DNA of 64,000 nucleotides from Synechococcus sp. BSA11S (lineage in GTDB: Bacteria > Cyanobacteriota > Cyanobacteriia > PCC-6307 > Cyanobiaceae). A program made the position numbers and the translations under genes. Positions 47,646-55,746 of the stretch are shown in pieces (the first letter of the stretch is position 1; every line of letters starts with the position of its first letter). The DNA is taken from NCBI RefSeq assembly GCF_014224355.1, contig NZ_VNWP01000011.1, positions 1 through 64,000 of the forward strand. Reading direction: 5' to 3'. The notes below the pieces were generated by a model that was given only the letters and a program-made list of their open reading frames with translations, had not been told where the DNA came from and searched no databases.

Positions 47646-48232
47646 AGAACGACCGCTGGATCAATGCCAGGGCTGTTGAAGGGATGATCGAGCCCTTCCA
47701 ACCTGACCTGGTGAGGCACCTGGCTCCGGACACCGCCTCACGGCCGGTGCTGAGTTTCGGCTGTTCCTCCTACGGCTACGACCTGCGCCTCTCGCCTCGG
47801 GAATTCCTGATCTTCCGGCACGTGCCTGGCACGGTGATGAACCCCAAGCGGTTCAACCCGGACAACCTGGAGCCCGCGCCACTCCACCACGACGACGACG
47901 GTGATTTCTTCATCCTGCCAGCCCATTCCTATGGACTCGGCGTCGCTCTGGAGAAACTGAAAGTCCCCCCTACGATCACCGTGATCTGTCTGGGCAAGAG
48001 CACCTATGCCCGGCTGGGCATCATCGTGAACACCACGCCGGCCGAGGCCGGCTGGCAGGGCCACCTTACCCTCGAGTTCAGCAACTCATCCGGGGCTGAC
48101 TGCCGCATCTATGCGAATGAAGGCATCACCCAGCTGCTGTTCTTCGAAGGAGATCCCTGCGAAACCACCTATCAGGATCGTGCCGGTAAATATCAGCATC
48201 AGCCGGAGCGCGTCACTCTGGCCAAGGTCTGA
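47639..48232 (+). CDS. dcd: dCTP deaminase
   Basis: This 197-residue enzyme has LSFGCSSYGYDLRLSPREFL, FILPAHSYGLGVALEKLKVP, CLGKSTYARLGIIVNTTPAE, AGWQGHLTLEFSNSSG and GITQLLFFEG. These are the trimeric dUTPase-fold motifs of dCTP deaminase, with the catalytic Glu in TPAEAGW. It makes dUTP from dCTP, feeding dUMP to thymidylate synthase. thyX lies just downstream on the other strand. It overlaps the upstream P-loop-like gene by 7 bases. Confidence 0.95.
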   Translation: MLKNDRWINARAVEGMIEPFQPDLVRHLAPDTASRPVLSFGCSSYGYDLRLSPREFLIFRHVPGTVMNPKRFNPDNLEPAPLHHDDDGDFFILPAHSYGLGVALEKLKVPPTITVICLGKSTYARLGIIVNTTPAEAGWQGHLTLEFSNSSGADCRIYANEGITQLLFFEGDPCETTYQDRAGKYQHQPERVTLAKV

Positions 48233-48256
48233 ATCACTGGAGGGGCCAGCTCGGGT

Positions 48257-48610
48257 TCAGGGCAGCCCCATGGCCCGGCGCACCTGACCGATGCAGGGCA
48301 GTCCGCTCGGGCAGAGACGAATCACCCGTCCATTGACCACAAACAGGGTCTCGCTCTCCTGCAGGGCAGAGCCTCTCCTCGCATGGGGACCTCGTGCGCC
48401 CGGCGCTGAGAGCATGCCGAAGGAATCGCTGCCGCCGCCTGCTCCAGGAGTGAGCATCCGGCCTTCGACGGATCTGAGCAGGTTGGTGTATCCCGGAGCA
48501 GAGGCCCCTTGCAGGGTTCCCTGAATGGCGGCCGCTCCCGCTGCATCGATCAGCGTCTGGCCGTGCGCGGCCGGGGCGATCAGCAGCAGGAGCAGCAGCA
48601 GCGGCGGCAT
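48257..48610 (-). CDS. Small secreted hypothetical protein
   Basis: From the ATG at 48610 this is 117 residues; an ATG at 48640 adds ten. It starts with a signal peptide (MPPLLLLLLLIAPAAHGQ, likely cut after AHG). The mature part is glycine/serine-rich and ends ESETLFVVNGRVIRLCPSGL then PCIGQVRRAMGLP, with two cysteines that could form a small disulfide loop. I do not recognise a family. It follows thyX with a 36-base gap. Confidence 0.55.
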   Translation of the reverse strand: MPPLLLLLLLIAPAAHGQTLIDAAGAAAIQGTLQGASAPGYTNLLRSVEGRMLTPGAGGGSDSFGMLSAPGARGPHARRGSALQESETLFVVNGRVIRLCPSGLPCIGQVRRAMGLP

Positions 48611-48646
48611 CGATGGGCTTGCAGAGGGTCTTGCAGGCACAGGTGG

Positions 48647-49369
48647 TCAGGGGGCCAGGCGCGCTTTGTGCAGCCGGGAACGGCCATACCAGGTGGCGAT
48701 CTGCGGAGCCCACGACTCCAGGTGGGGCCAGATCAGATCACAGAGCTGGCGGATCTCCAGTTGTGCATCCAGCTTGGCGCGCAGATCGAGAAAATGCAGC
48801 AGTGCGCGCAGGCTGAAGCTCGCCACGAAGTGCTGGCGGTAGTCGAAAGGGAGGATGCCGCGGGCGTGTTCCTCGGCGAAGCCGGCCGCCAGTAGATCCC
48901 GATACCGCTCTGCCGCCTTCCGGCAGAGGTCGAGGTCGAGGGCTCGCTGCTCGGCTGTGTACTCGTATTTCTTGCCCTGGCGATCACTGTAGGACCCCAC
49001 CGGGCGCAGGTAGAACACCTCCTCCAGCTCCAGGTCTCCGTTGGCGGCGCGGCAGATGCGATCGCCGGTGTAGCGCATCGACTGCACATCGAAACTCACC
49101 CCGACGCGGTGGGTGCGGGCCTGCTGCATCACCGAGTGGGGAAACCAGCCCACGTTGAGCACGATCTGGGCATGCTCCAGAGGTCCGTAGTGGCCGCGCT
49201 CGCCCGAGAGCAGCCGCTTCACGCAGATCTCACCCGCCGTGCGTTCGTCGGGCCAGTCGGCCCGGTCGGCGGCAACGAATCCCTCGCTGTAGTCCTGATG
49301 CATGGCGGCATAGACGCACTGCTGGGGGTTGGGGGTGGCAGCGATCAGCTCGACCCGGAAACGGTCCAT
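48647..49369 (-). CDS. thyX: Flavin-dependent thymidylate synthase
   Basis: From the ATG at 49369 (MDRFRVELIAATPNPQQCVY) this is 240 residues. The ThyX signature region is ARTHRVGVSFDVQSMRYTGD, and FDYRQHFVASFSLRALLHFL contains the second conserved segment. It methylates dUMP to dTMP using methylenetetrahydrofolate and NADPH/FAD. glyA (one-carbon donor) and dcd (dUTP source) are in the same window. The cluster order with dcd on the other strand suggests functional association rather than co-transcription. Confidence 0.93.
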   Translation of the reverse strand: MDRFRVELIAATPNPQQCVYAAMHQDYSEGFVAADRADWPDERTAGEICVKRLLSGERGHYGPLEHAQIVLNVGWFPHSVMQQARTHRVGVSFDVQSMRYTGDRICRAANGDLELEEVFYLRPVGSYSDRQGKKYEYTAEQRALDLDLCRKAAERYRDLLAAGFAEEHARGILPFDYRQHFVASFSLRALLHFLDLRAKLDAQLEIRQLCDLIWPHLESWAPQIATWYGRSRLHKARLAP

Positions 49370-49401
49370 GGGGCAGCGGGCAGGGGTGGATGGCGGTGGT
49401 T

Positions 49402-49983
49402 TCAACCGTGGCTGCGGGGACCGGCCTGGGCCGGGGTGGTCTGGCTCGGGGTCTGGGCCTCGCCGCCCGCCAGGGGCGAGAGGCTGCCGACGCCCGCCAG
49501 CAGCGGCAGGGGCGTCTCCTCGATCAGGGCAGTCATGATCGCAGCCAGTTCGGGCCGGCTGCGGGCCCCGAGGGAGCGCCCGATCGAGCTGCCGCTGCGA
49601 TCAAACAGCTCCAGCTGGGGGATGCCGTTCACCCCGTAGCGATCGATTTCAGGACTCCAGCGCGGATTGTCCACATTCAGCAGCACCACATTGAGCTCGC
49701 CGTGGTGCTCACTCTCCAGGGCCGCCATCGCCGGAGCCATCGAGCGGCAGGCTTCACACCAGTCGGCGTAGAACTCCACGATCGAGGGGCGACCACTGGA
49801 GAGGGCCAGGGGCAGCTCAGGCGAACGACGGGCCAGCTGCTCCAGTGGTGCCTGGGGCTGCAGTCCCCCGCGCAACCAGAACAGCAGCAGCGCCAGGGCG
49901 GCGGCGACGGCAGCCAGCACCATTCTCTCGCGGCGACCCAGGGGGGAGGGACCGGCTGGAGCCGCTGGGTCGGGCTGGGTCAT
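49402..49983 (-). CDS. Membrane-anchored thioredoxin-like protein (TxlA/HCF164 type)
   Basis: From the ATG at 49983 (MTQPDPAAPAGPSPLGRRER) this is 193 residues; a longer frame starts at 50058. An N-terminal anchor (MVLAAVAAALALLLFWLRGG) is followed by a thioredoxin fold with the active site EFYADWCEACRSMAPAM and the cis-proline segment GVNGIPQLELFD. Such proteins deliver reducing equivalents for cytochrome and photosystem biogenesis on the lumenal side (HCF164 in plants). The C-terminal tail is Pro/Thr-rich. It ends 32 bases upstream of thyX on the same strand. Confidence 0.85.
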   Translation of the reverse strand: MTQPDPAAPAGPSPLGRRERMVLAAVAAALALLLFWLRGGLQPQAPLEQLARRSPELPLALSSGRPSIVEFYADWCEACRSMAPAMAALESEHHGELNVVLLNVDNPRWSPEIDRYGVNGIPQLELFDRSGSSIGRSLGARSRPELAAIMTALIEETPLPLLAGVGSLSPLAGGEAQTPSQTTPAQAGPRSHG

Positions 49984-50069
49984 CGTGGTGATCGAGGGGC
50001 CTGAACCACGGGCACTCTGGCAGTTCTGTGTCAGGAGCTCGATAGCATGACCCAACACTCCTGGCTGCG

Positions 50070-50483
50070 GTGAAGCGTCGCCTCACCATCCACTTCCCGC
50101 GCGAAACGGTGCATCACCCGATCACCTACCGCCTGGCTGTGGATTTCGACATAGCCGCCAAGATTCTGCGGGCCCAGATCGCCCCCAACCAGAGCGGCAC
50201 CATGGTGGTGGAGCTCTCAGGTGACATCGATGAGCTCGATGCGGCCGAGCAGTGGCTCGAGGATCTCGGGCTGGGTCTTGATCGCGCCCCGGGAGAGATC
50301 CGTATCGACCGCAGCCGCTGCGTCGATTGCGGCATCTGCGCCAGCGTCTGCCCCAGCGGTGCCCTTCGCAGTCGACCGCCGGCCTGGCGGCTGGAATTCA
50401 CAGCCCAGCACTGTCTGGTCTGCGAGCAATGCATCCCCAGCTGCCCCCTGGACGCGATCGATCTGGTGCTGGAGGCCCGATGA
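50070..50483 (+). CDS. NIL-domain protein with two 4Fe-4S ferredoxin clusters
   Basis: This 137-residue protein begins at a GTG (50070). Residues 1-75 form a NIL domain (RRLTIHFPRETVHHPITYRL), a ligand-binding fold known from methionine-importer ATPases. Residues 80-137 carry two cluster motifs, CVDCGICASVCPSGAL and CLVCEQCIPSCPLDAI. It is probably a soluble electron carrier or redox sensor. The stop overlaps the start of the next gene (ATGA), which encodes a membrane protein, so the two are coupled. It is divergent from the thioredoxin-like gene. Confidence 0.88.
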   Translation: MKRRLTIHFPRETVHHPITYRLAVDFDIAAKILRAQIAPNQSGTMVVELSGDIDELDAAEQWLEDLGLGLDRAPGEIRIDRSRCVDCGICASVCPSGALRSRPPAWRLEFTAQHCLVCEQCIPSCPLDAIDLVLEAR

Positions 50484-50992
50484 CCAGGGTGATCGGCAGC
50501 ATCCTGCGCCTCGCCCTGCTGCCCCTGCGGGCGCCGTTCCTGCTCGTGCTCCTGCTGGTGAGCATCTATCTCGGCGTTGACTGGGTGGTGAATGCTCCGG
50601 TCCAGGACCTGGTCAATCCCGAACAGAATCCTGTCTATGGGCTGTACTGGACGGTCGCCTGCCTGCAGGCGACCGTTGTGGTGGTGGTGGCGTCGGTCCC
50701 CGACCTGCTCCTGCGTCAGCTTTCGATGCTGATGGCTGCAAGCCGGGTGATCACCCTGATCGTCAGCCTGCTCCTGGTCACTGTCGGGGGCCTCTACCTG
50801 CTCCACCTCAGTGCCCTCTCCGACGTGCTGATCCTGGCCACGGCTGTGCTGCTGGCCCGCCTGGATCTGACACGCATCAGGGTGGTGCCCTCGCCGCTGT
50901 TCACGGCTTTTTTCCTCTCCGGGTACGTGATGCTCGGTGTCTGGATCGGCCGGCTCTTGCAGCTGGGGGGTCTGCTGGGACAAGCGGCCTGA
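50480..50992 (+). CDS. Integral membrane protein coupled to the NIL-ferredoxin
   Basis: This 170-residue protein starts at the ATG at 50480, whose ATGA overlaps the previous stop. It has about four or five hydrophobic segments (PFLLVLLLVSIYLGVDWVV, TVACLQATVVVVVASVPDLL, VITLIVSLLLVTVGGLYLLH, LFTAFFLSGYVMLGVWIGRL). I recognise no named family and see no heme- or metal-binding cysteine or histidine cluster. Its context suggests that it anchors or partners the preceding iron-sulfur protein. Confidence 0.7.
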   Translation: MTRVIGSILRLALLPLRAPFLLVLLLVSIYLGVDWVVNAPVQDLVNPEQNPVYGLYWTVACLQATVVVVVASVPDLLLRQLSMLMAASRVITLIVSLLLVTVGGLYLLHLSALSDVLILATAVLLARLDLTRIRVVPSPLFTAFFLSGYVMLGVWIGRLLQLGGLLGQAA

Positions 50993-51005
50993 CGCTGAGG
51001 CCCGT

Positions 51006-53075
51006 TCAGCAGCTCCGCCTTGGCCGTTCCTGGTAGCCCCACAGATTGCCGAGCACCTTCTTCACGTAGAGGCGGGTCTCGGGGTAAGGAATCGCCTCCA
51101 CCCAGAGTTCGGGGCTGGCCTGGAGCCTGCCGTCCTGCCAGTCGGCCACCGCGCCCGGCCCGGCGTTGTAGCTGGCGATTGCCAGAAAGGGGTTGTCTTT
51201 CCAAAGGGCGAGCATCTGGTTGAGGTACGCCGCCCCCAGCTCCGCATTGAAGGCAGGCTCGCGCAGCTGATCCTTGCTGACCACCCCCCCGGCCAGCTCC
51301 GCGGCCGTGGCCGGCATCAGTTGCAGCAGGCCGATGGCCCCCGCCACCGATCCCACCCCGGGGGTGAAGCGTGATTCCTGTCTGGCCACGGCCAGCAGCA
51401 GGGTCGGATCCAGCCCGTGGCGGGCCGCGGCCGTGCTGAAGGCCTCGCCGTGACGGATCGGCAGCAGGGCCCGCTCCAGGGGCAGCTTGGCCTGGCAGTC
51501 GCCACCGGTCCAGCGCAGGCTCGCCTGCTCCAGCTGGCCCAGGCCGGTCCAGTCGTCCCCGACCCCCTGCCGCAGCCGCCCCTCCAGCATCAGCTCCTCG
51601 GGCGAGGTGAGGGTTGCCGAGGGGCGCTCCTGACGCCATTGCTCCCAGGCTTCCAGGTGGAGAGCCAGGCGCCAGAGCCGGTCGAGATCAGGCTGGCCGC
51701 TGTTCAGGGGCTGCCAGGGCTCTGCCGCCAGGGCGATCGGGCCGGCGGCGCGCAGCCGGAGTTCAGGTTGTTCGCCCAGCTGGACCCGGCTGCGCCAGGC
51801 GTAGTAGCTCCAGGGCAGACGCCGCAGCACAGCATCCCAGCTGCGCCGGGCCGCGGACGGCTGGCCCAGCTGGCGCTGGGCCATGCCACGCCAGAACAGA
51901 TGTCGGGCGGCCAGCGGCGGCGGCAGAGCGGTGGCGGGCAGGGCCTCCAGCAGGGCCAGGGCCTGCTCGGCCTCTCCCTTGAGCAGGGCGGCCCGGGTCA
52001 GGTCCCACTGCAGGTCCCAGCTGGCGGGATCCCGTGGCCAGCGCTGCAGCACCGGACGCCAGTCTCCGCCGGCATCGAGCACCAACCGCGCCTGCGCAGG
52101 CGCACTCAGCCGCAGGGGTTCAGGCAGCTCGCTCAGCTCGGCTGGGGTGACCGTGGGAGCGGGGGTCTGGGCCAGCAGTCGCACGGCCTCGAGAGCCTCT
52201 GGCCGCTGGCTTCGCTCTCGGCTCAGGGCCAGCAGGCGCGCCGCCCCGGCCCTGGCCTCGGAGGGACCACCCCGCAGCAGGGCCCGGCCGATCTCCAGCT
52301 CCTGGGGGGGCTCCCCCCGAGTGGAACCCAGGCAGCTCAGGGCTCGGCGCCCATCCCCGACCCTGGCCAGCCCCGCGGCAAGGGTCCCCCGCTGGACGGC
52401 ACTCAGAGCCGTGGCGGGCTTTGCGCAGATCTGGCGCAGGCGTGCGTCGGCACCGGGCCAGCGGGGCCCCCAGCGGGCCAGGTGCAGGGCTCCCTGCTGG
52501 CGCTGGCTGGCCTGTGGACCAAGTTCCAGGGCCGCGGCCAGGGCCGCCGGGTGGGCCGGGAAACGGCGCAGCAGCTCCAGACGCTGGGGCGGGTCTTCAC
52601 GGCCGAGGGCGTAGAGGGCATCGGCGCTGGGAGGCGCCATGGGAAAGCGCTCCAGCAGCTCGCGCCACTGGAGAGTGGCGGCGAGCCCCTGGGCTTCGCG
52701 GGCGAGGGCCGCGCGCTTGAGCGCCACCGCCGCCAGCGGGCCCGGCCCCCAGCCCTGCCCCCGCAGCAGCCGCCTCTGGTCTGAAGGGTCCTCGCTGCTG
52801 CTGGCCGGCAGCAGCAGCAGACCGGCTTCCCGGCGCCGCTCGGGATCGGGATCCCAGCGGCGGATCCTCTCCAGGTCGAGGGCAGGGGTGTCAGGGGTGG
52901 GCAGGGGCCGTTGTTGCAGCAGCAGTCGCCCCAGCAGCAACAAGGCCCCGCTGCCGATCACGGTGAGGGCCAGGGTCAGAGGGCCGCGGCGACCGGCAGG
53001 GGAAGGGTTGGGCAAGGTCAGGCAGCAGCGCGCCGGTACGGCTTTGGCATTCTGGGGTTCCCGTCTGCCGGTCAT
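51006..53075 (-). CDS. Lytic transglycosylase (SLT family) with long N-terminal helical repeat region
   Basis: From the ATG at 53075 this is 689 residues: a basic N-terminus, one membrane anchor (LTLALTVIGSGALLLLGRLL), a long alanine/leucine-rich helical-repeat region (about 70-500) as in Slt70, and a C-terminal SLT domain. The catalytic Glu is E567 in LLAVARQESRFTPGVGS, followed by GAIGLLQLMPATA and NPFLAIASYNAGPGAVADWQ. It cleaves peptidoglycan to 1,6-anhydro-muropeptides. The start codon shares the CATG of the divergent gene. The open frame upstream to 54089 is a shadow. Confidence 0.9.
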   Translation of the reverse strand: MTGRREPQNAKAVPARCCLTLPNPSPAGRRGPLTLALTVIGSGALLLLGRLLLQQRPLPTPDTPALDLERIRRWDPDPERRREAGLLLLPASSSEDPSDQRRLLRGQGWGPGPLAAVALKRAALAREAQGLAATLQWRELLERFPMAPPSADALYALGREDPPQRLELLRRFPAHPAALAAALELGPQASQRQQGALHLARWGPRWPGADARLRQICAKPATALSAVQRGTLAAGLARVGDGRRALSCLGSTRGEPPQELEIGRALLRGGPSEARAGAARLLALSRERSQRPEALEAVRLLAQTPAPTVTPAELSELPEPLRLSAPAQARLVLDAGGDWRPVLQRWPRDPASWDLQWDLTRAALLKGEAEQALALLEALPATALPPPLAARHLFWRGMAQRQLGQPSAARRSWDAVLRRLPWSYYAWRSRVQLGEQPELRLRAAGPIALAAEPWQPLNSGQPDLDRLWRLALHLEAWEQWRQERPSATLTSPEELMLEGRLRQGVGDDWTGLGQLEQASLRWTGGDCQAKLPLERALLPIRHGEAFSTAAARHGLDPTLLLAVARQESRFTPGVGSVAGAIGLLQLMPATAAELAGGVVSKDQLREPAFNAELGAAYLNQMLALWKDNPFLAIASYNAGPGAVADWQDGRLQASPELWVEAIPYPETRLYVKKVLGNLWGYQERPRRSC

Positions 53076-53292
53076 GCCCGCGCCACCTCCCTGGCTCCGC
53101 CGGTGGACCACCCTCCCCGGTGCGGCCGGGAGGGTCAGAGCCCTGGTGGTGCTTGGCCTGGTCCTGGGCGTGGTTCTGCTCAGGCCGCTGTGGCCCTTGC
53201 TCTGGCTACCGGGTTGGCTGGTGGGCGGTCTGCTGCTCTGGGCCGTCCTCGAGCTGCTGCGCTGGGCCTGGTGGCCGAGGCGCTGGCGTTGA
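53074..53292 (+). CDS. Small hydrophobic protein, function unknown
   Basis: From the ATG at 53074 this is 72 residues: MPAPPPWLRRWTTLPGAAGR, two hydrophobic helices (VLGLVLGVVLLRPLWPLLWL and GWLVGGLLLWAVLELLRWAW) and a basic WWPRRWR end. Its ATG overlaps the ATG of the divergent transglycosylase within one CATG. It lies 56 bases upstream of glmM on the same strand. No family is recognised, and it could be a non-coding stretch with a hydrophobic frame. Confidence 0.5.
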   Translation: MPAPPPWLRRWTTLPGAAGRVRALVVLGLVLGVVLLRPLWPLLWLPGWLVGGLLLWAVLELLRWAWWPRRWR

Positions 53293-53348
53293 GGCCCAGG
53301 GGTGCTGCTGCTGATCCGCTTAGCCTGGTTCCCTTCCTTTCTCGCCAG

Positions 53349-54758
53349 ATGCTGGAGCCAGCTTCTTCCCCGATCGGAGCCCCCCTCGGGGAGGGTTGCA
53401 CCGGCTTCGGCACCGATGGCATCAGGGGGCAGGTGGGGAGCCTGATCACGCCCCTTCTGGCCCTTCAGATGGGCTACTGGTGCGGTCGGGTGCTTCCTCC
53501 CGAGCGCCCGGTGCTGATCGGCATGGACTCCCGCAACAGCGGCCCGATGCTGGCCGCTGCCCTCACCGCCGGCCTGACCGCCGCCGGACGGGAGGTGTGG
53601 AACCTGGGCCTCTGCCCCACCCCCGCGGTGCCCGGCACGATCCGCCGGGTCGCGGCGGCCGGCGGCCTGATGGTCTCCGCCAGCCACAACCCTCCCGGCG
53701 ACAACGGCATCAAGGTGTTCGGGCCTGGTGGCGCCAAGATCGACCGACCGCTGCAGGAGGCGATCGAAGCGGGCCTGCGCGGCGATCTCCCCGCCACGAT
53801 CCAGGCCACTGGGCTGAGCGGCCCCCGTGGCTGTGGGCCGGCCTGCCAGCGGCCGGATCTGCTCGACGACTACCGCGCCGCCTTGCTCGCCAGTGTCGGT
53901 GGGGGGCGACTGGACGGCTGCCGCATCGTGCTCGACCTCTGCTGGGGGTCCGCCACAGCCTGTGGTGCCGCGGTGTTCAGCGCCCTCGGGGCGGATCTGA
54001 CCGTGCTGCATGGGGATCCCGACGGGCAGCGGATCAACGTGTCGTGCGGCAGCACCCATCTGGAGGCCCTTCGCCAGGCGGTGCTGCAATCAGGTGCCCA
54101 GATGGGCTTCGCTTTCGACGGCGACGCCGATCGGATGATGGCGGTCGACGGCAAGGGTCGGGTCGTGGATGGCGATCAGGTGCTCTATCTCTGGGGCGGG
54201 GCCCTGCTGGAGACGGGCGACCTCCCCGGTCGGCTGCTGGTGGCCACCGTGATGTCGAACCTGGGCTTCGAGCGGGCCTGGCAGGCCAGGGGTGGCTTGC
54301 TGCAGCGCACCGACGTGGGCGATCAGCATGTGCACGCCGCCATGGAAGCCAGCGGAGCCGGACTGGGAGGAGAGCAGTCGGGTCACATCCTCTCGGCCCG
54401 GCACGGGATGAGCGGCGATGGTCTGCTCACCGCCTTGCAGGTGGCCACGCTGATCCACAACGGCGCCGGGTCCCTGGCCGACTGGATGGAAGCCAGTTTT
54501 CAGCCTTACCCCCAGGCCCTGGTCAACGTCACTGTGCCCGATCGGAGCCGGCGCCAGCAGTGGCACCACTGCGATCCCCTCCGACAGGCCGTCGAGCAGG
54601 CCGAGACGGCCATGGCCGGCAGCGGTCGGGTGCTGGTGAGGGCCAGCGGCACCGAACCGCTGCTGCGGGTGATGGTGGAGGCGGCCGAGCAGGAGGCCGT
54701 CGACCACTGGTCGTCCCATCTGGCGGCCCTGGCCGCGGCTCATCTCAACCGGAGCTGA
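53349..54758 (+). CDS. glmM: Phosphoglucosamine mutase
   Basis: From the ATG at 53349 (MLEPASSPIGAPLGEGCTGF) this is 469 residues. It has GTDGIRGQVGSLITPLLALQ, the phosphoserine loop GLMVSASHNPPGDNGIKVFG, the magnesium loop AFDGDADRMMAVDGKGRVVD and the phosphate-binding VLVRASGTEPLLRVMVEA. The enzyme converts glucosamine-6-phosphate (product of GlmS, also in this window) to glucosamine-1-phosphate. The open frame upstream to 52911 is a shadow. The 3' end overlaps the convergent kinase-like gene by 14 bases. Confidence 0.95.
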   Translation: MLEPASSPIGAPLGEGCTGFGTDGIRGQVGSLITPLLALQMGYWCGRVLPPERPVLIGMDSRNSGPMLAAALTAGLTAAGREVWNLGLCPTPAVPGTIRRVAAAGGLMVSASHNPPGDNGIKVFGPGGAKIDRPLQEAIEAGLRGDLPATIQATGLSGPRGCGPACQRPDLLDDYRAALLASVGGGRLDGCRIVLDLCWGSATACGAAVFSALGADLTVLHGDPDGQRINVSCGSTHLEALRQAVLQSGAQMGFAFDGDADRMMAVDGKGRVVDGDQVLYLWGGALLETGDLPGRLLVATVMSNLGFERAWQARGGLLQRTDVGDQHVHAAMEASGAGLGGEQSGHILSARHGMSGDGLLTALQVATLIHNGAGSLADWMEASFQPYPQALVNVTVPDRSRRQQWHHCDPLRQAVEQAETAMAGSGRVLVRASGTEPLLRVMVEAAEQEAVDHWSSHLAALAAAHLNRS

Positions 54759-55746
54759 GCGTCGCCGTGGTCTCCAGCAGCTGCGCGGCCAGCTGCAGGG
54801 CCCCCTGGCAGGCATCCCCCCGGGGAGGCACCAGCCGTGCCTGCGGCAGGGCCAGCGTGAGGCTGCGCTGATACGCCCCCGCGAACCAGCTCAGATGCTC
54901 GAGGGCTCCGCCCAGACCACAGACCTCACCGTCTTCGAGGCCCAGGGTTCGGGCCACGCCAGCCACCAGCGCCGCCAGACCCGCCGCTGAGCGCTCCAGC
55001 ACCGCCATGGCGTCGGGATCAGCCGCTTCCGCCAGGGCATTGACCGCCGGAGCCAGGCGGCCGAAGCCGGCGGCGCCGAAGACAGGGTCCACCACCATCG
55101 CCTTGATCCGCTGGGGTGTGACGCTCCCCTCGCCCAGGGCCGCCCAGAGGTTGGTGCGCAAGCTGCTGTCGGGGCGGCGGCCGTCGGCCATCTCCAGAGA
55201 GAGAGCCAGGGCGTCACGACCGATGTCGCAGGCCGAGCCGGAGTGATCCAGCAGCCACCCCCAGCCGCCGCAGCGGTGCTCGCGCCCCTGGCCGTTCCGG
55301 CCCAGGGCGATGCTGCCCGTGCCGCTGATCACCACGATGCCTGGACCGCCGCCGAAAGCGCCGTGCCGTGCCGTGTGCTCGTCGCCGCACACCCGCACCC
55401 GCTGAGGAGACAGGCCGAGAGCGGAGCAGGCCAGCCTCGTGCCGAGGTGTTGCACAGCACTGCCCTGCTCGATGCCGCTGGCACCCACAGCGGCCGCCTG
55501 CAGCGGAGTGGTCGCGGCCTGGGCCCCGCCTCGGCTGGCCATGGCGGCAGCGCGGGCCCGCTCCAGGCTGAGGCCAAGGGCGGTGCTGAAGCGTTCCTCA
55601 CCGGCGGCGGCGGCCAGATGGCTCACACCGGGGCCCTCCCCTTCGGCGAGCACCTCCAGGCTGCCGTTGCTTTGGCGTTGGGCCAGCCTGCAGGTGGTGT
55701 GGGTCTGGCCGGCATCGAAACCCGCCAGCACGACTGATTCAGCCAT
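54745..55746 (-). CDS. BadF/BadG-type ATPase, N-acetylglucosamine kinase-like
   Basis: From the ATG at 55746 (MAESVVLAGFDAGQTHTTCR) this is 333 residues in the ASKHA sugar-kinase fold. It shows VLAGFDAGQTHT (phosphate 1), GIVVISGTGSIALGRNGQG (phosphate 2), GGWGWLLDHSGSACDIGRDA and VCGLGGALEHLSWFAGAYQR. These match eukaryotic-type GlcNAc kinases, so recycling of amino sugars from peptidoglycan is plausible next to glmM and a lytic transglycosylase. The substrate is inferred. It overlaps the upstream ictB-like gene by 8 bases and glmM by 14. Confidence 0.8.
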   Translation of the reverse strand: MAESVVLAGFDAGQTHTTCRLAQRQSNGSLEVLAEGEGPGVSHLAAAAGEERFSTALGLSLERARAAAMASRGGAQAATTPLQAAAVGASGIEQGSAVQHLGTRLACSALGLSPQRVRVCGDEHTARHGAFGGGPGIVVISGTGSIALGRNGQGREHRCGGWGWLLDHSGSACDIGRDALALSLEMADGRRPDSSLRTNLWAALGEGSVTPQRIKAMVVDPVFGAAGFGRLAPAVNALAEAADPDAMAVLERSAAGLAALVAGVARTLGLEDGEVCGLGGALEHLSWFAGAYQRSLTLALPQARLVPPRGDACQGALQLAAQLLETTATLSSG

